This document shows positions 14,978-22,329 of a stretch of 38,652 nt of DNA, piece by piece (positions within the stretch are counted from its first letter, which is position 1; every line of letters starts with the position of its first letter). Source of the DNA: an uncultured Collinsella sp. (lineage in GTDB: Bacteria > Actinomycetota > Coriobacteriia > Coriobacteriales > Coriobacteriaceae); contig CATYEN010000018.1 of the NCBI GenBank assembly GCA_958405565.1, positions 1-38,652 on the forward strand, written 5' to 3'. The translations under genes were made by a program, and so were the position numbers. The notes under the pieces are model-generated. The model made no database searches. It worked only from the letters and a program-made list of their open reading frames with translations, and was not told the DNA's origin.

Positions 14978-15615
14978 GCGCCCCGGTTGCAGTTGCGGCT
15001 TGCCTGTGCGCCCTGAGTGTATTTGTCGCGACGGGTTTGGATCGGGCGGATGCACGCAAGATCGCAGGGGCCTGCAAGCGCGAGGCGGTGCTGGTCGCTG
15101 CCGCGGGTCGCTCGGTGGTCGATGCTCTGACCGCGCGAGTGAAGGGCGCGGTTGGAGCGGGCGGCCCGGCGCGAGTGTCGCTCGGCGAAGTGTCCGAGAT
15201 GATCGATGTTGTGCGCTTGGGTCTTTCGGCCGGTCTTTCGTTTGATGCGGCGCTTGAGATTTTCTGCGCCAACCGCCGGTCAGTGCTGGCTCTTCGCCTT
15301 GAGCGCGCCTGCATGGCGTGGCAGGTGGGCGTGGGCACGCGTGAGGACGAGTTGTTGGCCGCCGCGCGCGACCTGGACGTGCGAGCGCTCGAGACCTTTG
15401 CCATCACGGTGGGGCAGGCGCTCGCCCTGGGTGCCCCACTTGCCGAGACGCTGGCCGCTCAAAGTCGCGAGATCCGTGCGGCTCATCGCGCCGCGGTCGA
15501 GCGCGAGATCGAGCGTGCGCCCGTCAAGCTGCTGATTCCCACCGGCACGCTCATCTTGCCGGCGTTGCTTCTGTCCATATTGGGCCCGCTGCTGGGAGCA
15601 GGCGGGATGATGTAG
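14974..15615 (+). CDS. tadC: Tad pilus inner-membrane platform protein TadC
   Basis: Second T2SSF-domain platform protein (213 aa). It has a short N-terminal helix, a soluble T2SSF part with VVRLGLSAGLSFDAALEIF and the matching TVGQALALGAPLAETLA, and a C-terminal helix (LLIPTGTLILPALLLSILGPLL). It is shorter than proteobacterial TadC (about 300 aa), as often in actinobacteria. The ATG overlaps the tadB stop by four bases. Confidence 0.85.
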   Translation: MSAPVAVAACLCALSVFVATGLDRADARKIAGACKREAVLVAAAGRSVVDALTARVKGAVGAGGPARVSLGEVSEMIDVVRLGLSAGLSFDAALEIFCANRRSVLALRLERACMAWQVGVGTREDELLAAARDLDVRALETFAITVGQALALGAPLAETLAAQSREIRAAHRAAVEREIERAPVKLLIPTGTLILPALLLSILGPLLGAGGMM

Positions 15616-15625
15616 GGAGGAATAC

Positions 15626-15859
15626 ATGAACACGATGACTGACGCTGCTGGCAAGGTCCAGGGCTGGGCGTTTTGCCGGGCGGCACATGTTCGTCAGCGC
15701 GCTAAGGAACTATTGCAGGAGGAGAGTGCACAGGGTACCACCGAGTATGCCATCTTGGTCGGCGTGCTCGTGGTGATCGCGATTATCGCCATCGTCGCAT
15801 TTAAGGGCAAGGTCCAAGATCTATGGAACGCTATCAGCGAGGGCATCAACAGCCTGTAG
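15626..15859 (+). CDS. flp: Flp-type major pilin
   Basis: This 77-aa protein has a basic leader followed by ESAQGTTEYA and a hydrophobic helix (ILVGVLVVIAIIAIVAF), the signature of Flp (type IVc) pilins. With Glu at +5 (Glu40), the prepilin peptidase would cut between Ala35 and Gln36. The mature pilin would be about 42 residues. The leader of 35 residues is long. GGGAGG lies 5 bases upstream of the ATG, the strongest SD in this operon, consistent with high expression. It probably forms the pilus fibre. Confidence 0.92.
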   Translation: MNTMTDAAGKVQGWAFCRAAHVRQRAKELLQEESAQGTTEYAILVGVLVVIAIIAIVAFKGKVQDLWNAISEGINSL

Positions 15860-16386
15860 AGGGCGAGCGCCCCATCGGGGTGCTGCTGGTGTTTGCTTGC
15901 CTGACCGTGGCGATAGCGGCGGTGCTTTGGGGGCTTAACGCCGCGCGGCAGCAGCGTCCTGGGACCGCCTCCGATTTGGGCTCAGATTCGGCGGTGGCTT
16001 CTCAAAAAGATGAGATGCGAGATGCGGACGATTCGGATGTCGCTGTCACGGCGCAAACCTTTCTGCGGACGCTCGACAAGCGGTCTGGCACTGCGACGGA
16101 TTCGCCTGAGGGCAACGCGATTGCGGTCCGGCTTGCATGGTCCGAGGACCGACCGATGACCGAAGCGGCGGCGGATATGCTGCGTTCCTATCGCGAGGTA
16201 CCCACGGCGCAACTTGCTCTGAGCGGCTATCTCGACATCAAGGGAAACGTGTGGGGCGCCATCGTGCGCGACGGACGCGGCTGGGTCGATATGGTGACAA
16301 TTGCCGCGGATGCTGGCGATGCTTCGTGTCGTCTGCGCGCCGTGCGCCTGAGCCCGCAGGCAACGGACTCAAAGGAGGGATCGTGA
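15823..16386 (+). CDS. Hypothetical membrane-anchored protein in the tad operon
   Basis: The family is not recognised. The frame starts at ATG 15823 inside the pilin gene (37-base overlap) without a clear SD; GTG 15880 is a possible later start. The product (187 aa) has one N-terminal membrane helix (about residues 17-40), an acidic linker and a C-terminal domain of about 110 residues outside the membrane. Its position between two pilin genes suggests an accessory pilus or pilin-processing role, but this is inference from context. Confidence 0.65.
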   Translation: MERYQRGHQQPVEGERPIGVLLVFACLTVAIAAVLWGLNAARQQRPGTASDLGSDSAVASQKDEMRDADDSDVAVTAQTFLRTLDKRSGTATDSPEGNAIAVRLAWSEDRPMTEAAADMLRSYREVPTAQLALSGYLDIKGNVWGAIVRDGRGWVDMVTIAADAGDASCRLRAVRLSPQATDSKEGS

Positions 16387-16387
16387 A

Positions 16388-16606
16388 ATGCATGATGTCC
16401 TGCGTGAGGAATCTGCCCAGGCGACGGTCGAATACGCCATTGTCACGGTGGCGCTGTTATCGATCGTGCTGGCGATCGCGGGACTTTGGCGTGCCGGCAC
16501 CGATGGGCGCTTGGCGGCGCTGGTTGAGCGGGCGGCATCCCATGGCGTCGCCTCGACGTCGGTTATCGACGCCGCTGCGGCCGCTAAGGACATCGCGTTG
16601 TATTGA
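16388..16606 (+). CDS. Small pilin-like protein (class III signal)
   Basis: This 72-aa protein begins MHDVLREESAQATVEYAIVTVALLSIVLAIAGLW. That is a short leader, an Ala|Gln cleavage context, Glu at +5 (Glu15) and a hydrophobic helix. The rest is alanine-rich. AAAGGAGGG ends 7 bases before the start. It is most likely a minor pilin or TadE-like pseudopilin and would be processed by the same peptidase as the major pilin. Confidence 0.8.
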   Translation: MHDVLREESAQATVEYAIVTVALLSIVLAIAGLWRAGTDGRLAALVERAASHGVASTSVIDAAAAAKDIALY

Positions 16607-17078
16607 TGCCGCGCGCGAGGACCGGGCGCAGTCTACGGTCGAGGCCGCTTTTTTGCTGCCGACGTTTCTGACGCTCATCCTTCTCGCACTGCAACCGGTG
16701 TGTCTGCTCTATACGCGCGCGGTCATGGAGTCTGCCGCCGCCGAGACTGCGCGGCTCATGACCACGACGACGGAGGAGGACGACGATCTTAAGGAGTTCA
16801 CCCGCCGCCGGCTTGCCGCAGTGCCCAACGTTTCGATCTTTCATGCCGGCGGGCCATTGTCGTGGGATATCGAGCTTGGCCGGGCCGGTGCGGGTGGCGT
16901 CTCGTCCGTGTCCGTTTCCGGCGAGGTCAAGCCGTTGCCTGTGATCGGTGCGTTTGCGCAGGCTATGGGTGGTACCGCCGAGGGCGGCTACGTTGAGCTC
17001 AAGGTCGATGTCTCGTATCAATCGCGTCCCGAATGGCTGGAGGGAGATTATGATTCGTGGATTGCTACATGGGATTAA
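16542..17078 (+). CDS. tadE: TadE-like pseudopilin
   Basis: The segment EDRAQSTVEAAFLLPTFLTL is typical of TadE-family pseudopilins. One membrane helix is followed by an outside domain of about 120 residues (RAVMESAAAETARLM). The start is uncertain. ATG 16542 gives 178 aa with a basic leader but overlaps the previous gene by 65 bases and lacks a good SD. The only start nearer to the signal is a rare ATT at about 16602. The gene is followed directly by the large TadG-like gene. Confidence 0.75.
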   Translation: MASPRRRLSTPLRPLRTSRCIDAAREDRAQSTVEAAFLLPTFLTLILLALQPVCLLYTRAVMESAAAETARLMTTTTEEDDDLKEFTRRRLAAVPNVSIFHAGGPLSWDIELGRAGAGGVSSVSVSGEVKPLPVIGAFAQAMGGTAEGGYVELKVDVSYQSRPEWLEGDYDSWIATWD

Positions 17079-19203
17079 GCGTTTCTGGTCTAGACGCGTT
17101 TTGACGCACCGTCCGAGCTGCCATCGCAAGCGAGGCGGCTTTATGGGTCGAGCCGGTGTCGATCTGTTTATCGAAGACGGCGCCTATACCACGCTTTCTT
17201 CTGCCGTGGTCATCCTAGTGGTGCTCACATTGTTGTTTTCGTCGACCGCGGCGATATGGAGCATGTCGCGTGCCGGGGATACCCAGGTGGCGGCTGATAG
17301 CGGCGCGCTGGCGGGTGCCAACGTAGTGTCGTCCTATCACACGGCTGCCACGGTGGTTGATGCGAGCATCTTGAGTCTGGGGCTGGCGGGGTTTGCCACG
17401 ATCGGGACGGGCCTGGTCGCCATCCTCATCCCGGGTGCCGAGCCGGTTGCCGGCAATATGGTCGACACTGGGATTGAGATCATTAAAACGCGCAACAAGT
17501 TTGCCAAAAGCGCATCGGAAGGCTTACAGAAAATCGAGACGGCTCTGCCGTATCTGATCGCCGCGCGTGCCACGCAGGCGGTGTCGGCGCAGGATACCGA
17601 TAGTGTGACCTATACCGGTACGGCGCTTGCCGTGCCCAGGACATCCGAGTCTGACTTCGCTGCGCTCAAAGGATCAGAGATCTCGACCGATACCATTAAA
17701 GACACATCAGATGATTTAGAGTGTGCGGCCGAGGAGCTGCGGAAGGCTTCTGAGGACACGGCGAAGGCTAAAGAGCGTGCTTGGCTGGCGGATTGTGGTG
17801 GGTCTGACAAGGGCTCGGTCGGCAGCTGTTCTTGCATGTGGGAGCGTGCGAAAAGCCTAACGGATCTCTCCGGTGTTCAAAATCCGCATTACTCATCGAG
17901 CGTTACGTGGGAGCCCCAAGTTGCCCTTGATCGCGCGAAGGACTACTACCATTGGCGTCTGACAAATGAGAAGCCCCACGGCTCGAGTGTCGAGATGAAG
18001 GCAGAGTCTGCGGCGCGTAAGGCGTTTTATACCTATGCGAGCGCGGAGGTCGATCGGGCACATATAACCGAGAACGGAGACAGGGTTTCCTCCTATATTC
18101 CGCTGCTGCCGCGCAACTCTGATGAGGTTCGGGCGACGGAACTCTATACCGATGCGGTGTGGCCGACGAGCGTGAACGATGACAAGGCGTATCTGCATTA
18201 CGGGACGACCTGCCCTAACTATAAGAAAGGGACGCCGAGCGGGTTTGCTTCGGTTGCCGATTACGATGGACAGGATAAATGCAGCAAATGCCATTTTGGC
18301 GTTTTGTCGCTTGGTGCTGTTGCGGCGCCTTCAACCTCTATCGAAAACGGCTTCGAATATCACTTCGACGAGTTCAAAAAGGCCTTGGAGGAATACGTCA
18401 AATGTCGGAACAAAGAGCTTGAGCTCATGCGTCAGACCGAGGATGAGGCCGACCGTGCGGGCAATGCGTTTGACCAGGCCATTAAAGCGCTTTCGGGTGA
18501 GCGTCCACGTATCGCGCCGCCCGGTCGCAACGGCGTGGTTGCCTTTTCGGTTTCGGGTGCCATCTCGAGCTCCGATGAGCTCAACTCTTCGTTTAACACG
18601 GCAATCAGGCTTGGCGATCGCGGTGCCATCTCTGCCGCGGTGCTGGCGCCCGATGAGGCGACGGCGCAAAACAACGTGCTTTCGCGATTTTTCTCGACAT
18701 TGAAGGAACGCTCGGGTGGCGTTGCCGGCGTACTCGATGGCGTCATGGATGTCTGGGGACGGCTGCTTGTGGGATACGGAGACATCCAAGGTTCGGCCGA
18801 CGAACTTATGGACGAGATGATTAAAGGCCTAGGAGGGGACAGCGGCGCGTTGGGCTCCATTGCATCGTGGCTCGGCGATACCGTTTCGGCGTCCGTGGCG
18901 GCGCTGGGTTTGGAACCGTGCGACTTGCGCCTGCGAAAGCCGGTGCTGACTGATTCCGCCAACGTCATTAAGAGCCCGGGGTCTGACATTGCTGGCCTCT
19001 CTCAAGCGCAAGACAAACTGCGAAGTATTCCGTTGGGCGTGACCGATCCCAAGGCGCTTTGCGAGGCGTTGGAATATCAAGTCGAACGCACCATCAGCGG
19101 TACGGTGTTCACGCTTGCGGAGATTCCTCTGCCCGGCGGCGGCTCCATCCCGCTCACCGTCGATGTCGCCACGCTGGTTGGCGCTCTGGGCGGTGGGTCG
19201 TAA
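17050..19203 (+). CDS. Large TadG-like pilus-associated protein
   Basis: This 717-aa protein has a basic N-terminus, one membrane helix (about residues 53-75) and then AGDTQVAADSGALAGANVVSS. That resembles the Q-x-A-A-D-x-x-A-L-A-A signature of TadG/Tad domain proteins. The large outer part (about 100-715) contains a coiled-coil-rich stretch near 215-245, two Cys clusters (CGGSDKGSVGSCSC and CSKCHFG) and long helices. TadG proteins are usually 400-600 aa. The ATG has GGAGGGAGA upstream and overlaps the tadE end by 29 bases. The exact role, perhaps a pilus tip or adhesin component, is unknown. Confidence 0.7.
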   Translation: MIRGLLHGIKRFWSRRVLTHRPSCHRKRGGFMGRAGVDLFIEDGAYTTLSSAVVILVVLTLLFSSTAAIWSMSRAGDTQVAADSGALAGANVVSSYHTAATVVDASILSLGLAGFATIGTGLVAILIPGAEPVAGNMVDTGIEIIKTRNKFAKSASEGLQKIETALPYLIAARATQAVSAQDTDSVTYTGTALAVPRTSESDFAALKGSEISTDTIKDTSDDLECAAEELRKASEDTAKAKERAWLADCGGSDKGSVGSCSCMWERAKSLTDLSGVQNPHYSSSVTWEPQVALDRAKDYYHWRLTNEKPHGSSVEMKAESAARKAFYTYASAEVDRAHITENGDRVSSYIPLLPRNSDEVRATELYTDAVWPTSVNDDKAYLHYGTTCPNYKKGTPSGFASVADYDGQDKCSKCHFGVLSLGAVAAPSTSIENGFEYHFDEFKKALEEYVKCRNKELELMRQTEDEADRAGNAFDQAIKALSGERPRIAPPGRNGVVAFSVSGAISSSDELNSSFNTAIRLGDRGAISAAVLAPDEATAQNNVLSRFFSTLKERSGGVAGVLDGVMDVWGRLLVGYGDIQGSADELMDEMIKGLGGDSGALGSIASWLGDTVSASVAALGLEPCDLRLRKPVLTDSANVIKSPGSDIAGLSQAQDKLRSIPLGVTDPKALCEALEYQVERTISGTVFTLAEIPLPGGGSIPLTVDVATLVGALGGGS

Positions 19204-19679
19204 TGAGTATCCGCATGCGTCTGCGCGAGGAGCGCGCCCAAGCGACGGTGGAGATGGCAGTGGTTACGCCCGTTTTGCTGGTGCTGGCACTCATTGTGTA
19301 CAACGTCATGATCTTTGCCAGCGCTGTCGCGCGCTTCGACCGCGTGGTGCCCGACATCGTGTTGGCGCACGCCGTGGCGTCGGAGGGGGAGGGCGACGAA
19401 AGCTCTGTCGATGCCTCGGCGACGGTCCAGACTCAAATTCTGAATGCCATGGAAGGCTATGACTTGCAGATCGAAGTGTCAAGCGAGCAAGGCGCGGAGG
19501 CATCGGATGGTGGCCTGCTCTCCCTATCCGGTACGTTTAGGACCTACACCTGCACCATGCACTATGAGCCGTGGCCGACTTCTCTCAGCATCGCTGGCGT
19601 TCCGCTGGGGGCGCCGACAACGTTGTCGCACGAGCGCGCGGTGACGGTCGATCCATGGCGTCCGGGGGTGGTCATGTGA
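19203..19679 (+). CDS. TadE-like pseudopilin (second)
   Basis: The 158-aa protein starts MSIRMRLREERAQATVEMAVVTPVLLVLALIVYNVM, a class III prepilin signal (Ala|Gln, Glu at +5) plus membrane helix. A small extracellular beta-type domain with one lone Cys (TYTCTMHYEPWP) follows. The start overlaps the stop of the previous gene (TAATG). It is probably a minor pilin that caps or initiates the fibre together with the other TadE-like protein. Confidence 0.8.
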   Translation: MSIRMRLREERAQATVEMAVVTPVLLVLALIVYNVMIFASAVARFDRVVPDIVLAHAVASEGEGDESSVDASATVQTQILNAMEGYDLQIEVSSEQGAEASDGGLLSLSGTFRTYTCTMHYEPWPTSLSIAGVPLGAPTTLSHERAVTVDPWRPGVVM

Positions 19680-20035
19680 CCGCGGTCTCGTCCTACATCG
19701 CCTACGCGCGGGCACTCAATAGGCTGGGCTGGACGCCGGCCGAGTTTGCGGTGGCGGAGTCGTTTGCCGTGCGCCTGCGCGGCATGCTGGGACGGTGTCC
19801 GGTTGCCGCCAACGGTCTGCCGCTCGTCATGGCATTTCCACGCTGCTCTTCGGTCCATACGTGTTTTATGGCCTATCCCATCGACATCGCCTTCATCGAT
19901 CGCGACGGCAATATCCTCGCGCGCTACGAAAACGTACGTCCCTGGCGTATGTGCTCCTGCCCCGGCGCCTGGGCCGCACTAGAGCGCCTTTCAATCATTG
20001 TTTCGACCCCTGCTCTCCAACGCGTGCCGGCTTAA
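19676..20035 (+). CDS. DUF192-family protein
   Basis: The 119-aa protein matches the DUF192 pattern (RLRGMLGR, GLPLVMAFPRCSSVHTCFMAYPIDIAFID, then W-R-x-C-x-C-P-G-A-W-A-A-L-E). The GTG at 19676 overlaps the previous stop (GTGA) and has GGGGGTGG 5 bases upstream. ATG 19655 is an in-frame alternative. DUF192 proteins are usually short, often exported and of unknown function; no signal peptide is seen here. It closes the tad operon, and no terminator is evident after it. Confidence 0.8.
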   Translation: MTAVSSYIAYARALNRLGWTPAEFAVAESFAVRLRGMLGRCPVAANGLPLVMAFPRCSSVHTCFMAYPIDIAFIDRDGNILARYENVRPWRMCSCPGAWAALERLSIIVSTPALQRVPA

Positions 20036-20053
20036 GAATTGGCGACAGCGGAC

Positions 20054-20068
20054 TTTCGTCATACGAAA
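20054..20068. promoter_or_regulatory. Operator-like palindrome before the toxin-antitoxin pair
   Basis: TTTCGT (20054-20059) and ACGAAA (20063-20068) form a perfect 6-3-6 palindrome 26 bases before the toxin gene. A -10-like TAAGAT (20073-20078) follows. RHH antitoxins commonly bind such a site for autoregulation. Confidence 0.4.
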
Positions 20069-20093
20069 TTGGGTAAGATGGAGGAGAAGATGC

Positions 20094-20360
20094 ATGGATG
20101 TTGAGATCCATCCCAACGGTAAAAAGCACCTGACGGAAAAGCAGGTGCTTAGCGCTTGGCTTGCGGTTACTGAGTGCATTCGTCGCGAGTCGAAGGACGA
20201 GCCGCCGAGATGGCTTGCGATTGGATGGCTCCTAGACGGACGAAGCGTGGAGCTTGTCGCGGTCGAGCTTGTCCGTGGGTGGCTTATCATTCATGCCTTG
20301 TCTCCAGTCCAGAAGAATTTTTGGCAGGAGATTGAACGGGCTCGGCAAAGGGGTCGATGA
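20094..20360 (+). CDS. Putative toxin (BrnT/RelE-fold-like) of a type II toxin-antitoxin pair
   Basis: This 88-aa protein starts MDVEIHPNGKKHLTEKQVLSAW and contains RWLAIGWLLDGRSVELVAVEL and then LIIHALSP. The layout is one helix followed by a beta-sheet ending in an I-H-A motif, as in small actinobacterial toxins related to BrnT. ATG 20094 has GGAGGAGAAG upstream. The toxin gene comes first and overlaps the antitoxin start by 4 bases. The toxin family is inferred from pattern and genetic partner. Confidence 0.6.
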   Translation: MDVEIHPNGKKHLTEKQVLSAWLAVTECIRRESKDEPPRWLAIGWLLDGRSVELVAVELVRGWLIIHALSPVQKNFWQEIERARQRGR

Positions 20361-20644
20361 TGGGCAAGACGTATACGGCCGCTAATGGTCAGGTTGTAAC
20401 GGATGAATTGATTGACGCGTGGTGCGAGTCGTACGAGCGCGGAGAGTTTCCGGATGGCGAACATACCGTTGGTGGGATCGTGCATGGACGGCCCCCGCTC
20501 TCAGGTGAGGGGACGGCAACGTTGTCGGTCAAGATTCCTCTGGGAATGAAGGAGGCCATTCGTCGACGGGCGGCTGCCGAGGGGATGACGCCAAGTGAGT
20601 TTGCCCGTGCGGCTCTGAGCGAAAAACTTCTTGCTGCCGGCTGA
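20357..20644 (+). CDS. Ribbon-helix-helix antitoxin
   Basis: The 95-aa protein ends with TATLSVKIPLGMKEAIRRRAAAEGMTPSEFARAALSEKL, a CopG/Arc-type ribbon-helix-helix DNA-binding domain. The N-terminal half (DELIDAWCESYERGEFPDGEHTVGGIVHGRP) would wrap the toxin. This two-part pattern is common in actinobacterial antitoxins. ATG 20357 overlaps the toxin stop (ATGATG), and 20360 is an alternative. Confidence 0.75.
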   Translation: MMGKTYTAANGQVVTDELIDAWCESYERGEFPDGEHTVGGIVHGRPPLSGEGTATLSVKIPLGMKEAIRRRAAAEGMTPSEFARAALSEKLLAAG

Positions 20645-20668
20645 TGCCTCTGACGTGCCGATTTAAAG

Positions 20669-20709
20669 AACCGAGGCTGTGCTCAAAAACTTTTTTGAAA
20701 TTCTCGGTT
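20669..20709. terminator. Possible bidirectional hairpin after the antitoxin gene
   Basis: AACCGAG (20669-20675) pairs with CTCGGTT (20703-20709), and between them TCAAAAA pairs with TTTTTGA. It may end the toxin-antitoxin transcript, but it also overlaps the tRNA promoter -35, so its role is uncertain. Confidence 0.35.
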
Positions 20710-20735
20710 GACCGGAACGCGTCCTTGGTTATACT
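20708..20735 (+). promoter_or_regulatory. Promoter of tRNA-Phe
   Basis: TTGACC (20708-20713) and TATACT (20730-20735) are separated by 16 bp and lie 32 bp before the tRNA. This is one of the best promoter matches in the window. Confidence 0.8.
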
Positions 20736-20767
20736 AATCAAGCCTTGAAACAAGGCACACCTCAAAT

Positions 20768-20840
<73 letters not shown>

Positions 20841-20853
20841 CCTTGAATTGACT

Positions 20854-20884
20854 AGGACCTCTGTAAAGGGGTCCTTTTCTTTTA
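20854..20884 (+). terminator. Terminator after tRNA-Phe
   Basis: AGGACC (20854-20859) pairs with GGTCCT (20870-20875) and is followed by a T-rich tract (TTTCTTTT), 13 bases after the tRNA. Confidence 0.75.
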
Positions 20885-20895
20885 TGTAGGGTTCT

Positions 20896-21068
20896 GCGGA
20901 AACTGCGTCCCAGAATAAGGGCTCAGAACGGGACACACTTTCCGCTTCGGGCCTGTCTGGGAAAGCGCGACCCGGAATGACGCGAAATTGCGGGTCGCGC
21001 TTTCCGGTTGGGCCTGCTAACGGAAAATGCGCCCCATTATTGAGCGATAGAACGGGACGCGCTTTCCG
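20896..21068. repeat. Tandem array of three related hairpins
   Basis: Unit 1 arms: 20896-20911 and 20930-20945 (14 of 16 pairs). Unit 2 arms: 20960-20974 and 20991-21005 (15 of 15). Unit 3 arms: 21021-21035 and 21054-21068 (about 11-12 of 15). All share GGAAA...GCG.CCC and GGG.CGCGCTTTCC arms, with loops of 16-18 bases. The spacers share GGCCTG. Unit starts are 64 and 61 bases apart. Confidence 0.8.
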
Positions 21069-21261
21069 GTGCCTGCCTCCGGCGCGCGTACGCACCTTGT
21101 CGCACCATTCCGAGCCCGTCTGCTCCCAGACATTCCTCCCACTTTCGCGTCACTTTACAGACCGTTCGGTCGCCTGTCCGCACACGCGGGTATACTCAAA
21201 ACGATACTTATCCTATGCAATACGATGCGGGTTCGACCTGCATGATCCGAAGGGGGCAGTG

Positions 21262-22323
21262 ATGGAGAGGATACTCGGCGTTAATCTCTCTGGCTGGTTT
21301 ATTCCCGAGCCTTGGGTGACCCCGTCGCTGTACGCGGCGACCGGTGCATCCAACGCGGCCGAGCTACAGGAGGCCATGGGTACCGCCGCCTATAACGAGC
21401 GCATGCGCCGCCATTACGAGACGTTTGTGAGCGAGGACGATTTTCGTCGCATGGCGCAGATCGGTCTCAATGCCGTGCGTCTGCCGGTGCCCTGGTATGC
21501 CTTTGGCTCACAGGAGTCCGATGCCTCCTACATATCGGTTGTCGATTACATCGACCGCGCGATTGAGTGGGCTGCCAAGTACGACATCCGCGTGCTGCTC
21601 GATCTGGCAACTGTGCCCGGTGGCCAGGGCGATTCCAACGATTCACCCACCACGCCGGAGGCTGTCGCCGAGTGGCATTCGTCCACCAACGGCCGTCATG
21701 TCGCACTCGACGTGCTTGAGCGCTTGGCCGATCGCTATGGCGAGGCCGAGAGCCTGCTGGGCATTGAGCTGCTGGACACGCCGCAGATGAGCGTTCGCAA
21801 GAGCCTCTTCACCATGACGGATGGCATTCCTGCTCACTACCTGCGCAATTTCTATCGCGATGCCTACGAGCTCGTCCGTTCGTATATGCCCGAGGATAAG
21901 ATCGTCGTCTTCTCGTCGTCGGGGCATCCCAGTGAGTGGAAGCATTTTATGCGCGGCGCCAAGTACAAGAACGTCTACATGGACCTTCACCTGTACCATT
22001 ACCGCGACGAGTATGCGCTCGACATCACGAGCCCCCGCGGGCTGACGACGGCGATTTCGCGTAACAAGCGCGAGCTTAAAGAAGCGATTTCGACAGGGTT
22101 CCCCGTGCTGGTGGGCGAATGGTCGGGTGCGGCGATCTTTGCCAACTCGTCGGTTACGCCCGAGGGCCGCAATGCCTACGAGCGCGTGTTTATCGCCAAC
22201 CAGCTGGCTTCGTTTGCGCCGGCTGCCGGTTGGTTCTTCCAAACGTGGAAGACCGAGAAGCGCATTGCAGCATGGGACGCCCGCGCGGCGCTCGGTACGC
22301 TCGAGCGCGGCATGATTGAATAG
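21262..22323 (+). CDS. Glycoside hydrolase family 5-like protein lacking the acid/base glutamate
   Basis: The 353-aa protein has the GH5 (exo-beta-1,3-glucanase-like) plan: NLSGWFIPEPWVTPSLY, GLNAVRLPVPWYAF, the DLHLYH segment and the nucleophile region PVLVGEWSGA (Glu286). Where active enzymes read G-I-E-L-L-N-E-P, this protein reads GIELLDTP (169-174), so the acid/base Glu is Thr173 and the preceding Asn is Asp172. There is no signal peptide, so it is cytoplasmic. ATG 21262 has AAGGGGG upstream; longer upstream starts cross the intergenic hairpins and are rejected. It is 6 bases before rsmI and probably co-transcribed. It may be a pseudoenzyme, a non-hydrolytic binder or an enzyme of altered mechanism. 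Confidence 0.8.
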   Translation: MERILGVNLSGWFIPEPWVTPSLYAATGASNAAELQEAMGTAAYNERMRRHYETFVSEDDFRRMAQIGLNAVRLPVPWYAFGSQESDASYISVVDYIDRAIEWAAKYDIRVLLDLATVPGGQGDSNDSPTTPEAVAEWHSSTNGRHVALDVLERLADRYGEAESLLGIELLDTPQMSVRKSLFTMTDGIPAHYLRNFYRDAYELVRSYMPEDKIVVFSSSGHPSEWKHFMRGAKYKNVYMDLHLYHYRDEYALDITSPRGLTTAISRNKRELKEAISTGFPVLVGEWSGAAIFANSSVTPEGRNAYERVFIANQLASFAPAAGWFFQTWKTEKRIAAWDARAALGTLERGMIE

Positions 22324-22329
22324 GTTGAT

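Larger units (their letters stand above)
20843..21261. other. Gene-free region with terminator and hairpin array
   Basis: No gene is seen. It holds the tRNA-Phe terminator (20854-20882), three tandem hairpin units (20896-21068), then about 190 bases in which only TATACT (21191-21196) resembles a -10 box for the following gene. Confidence 0.6.

Noticed and set aside
20896..21068. CRISPR array
   Set aside because: The units are inverted repeats with internal pairing and only three copies; spacers are not unique sequence of constant length, and no cas genes are present.
20977..21261. N-terminal extension of the GH5 protein
   Set aside because: The upstream in-frame codons run through the hairpin array and promoter, and a good SD precedes ATG 21262.
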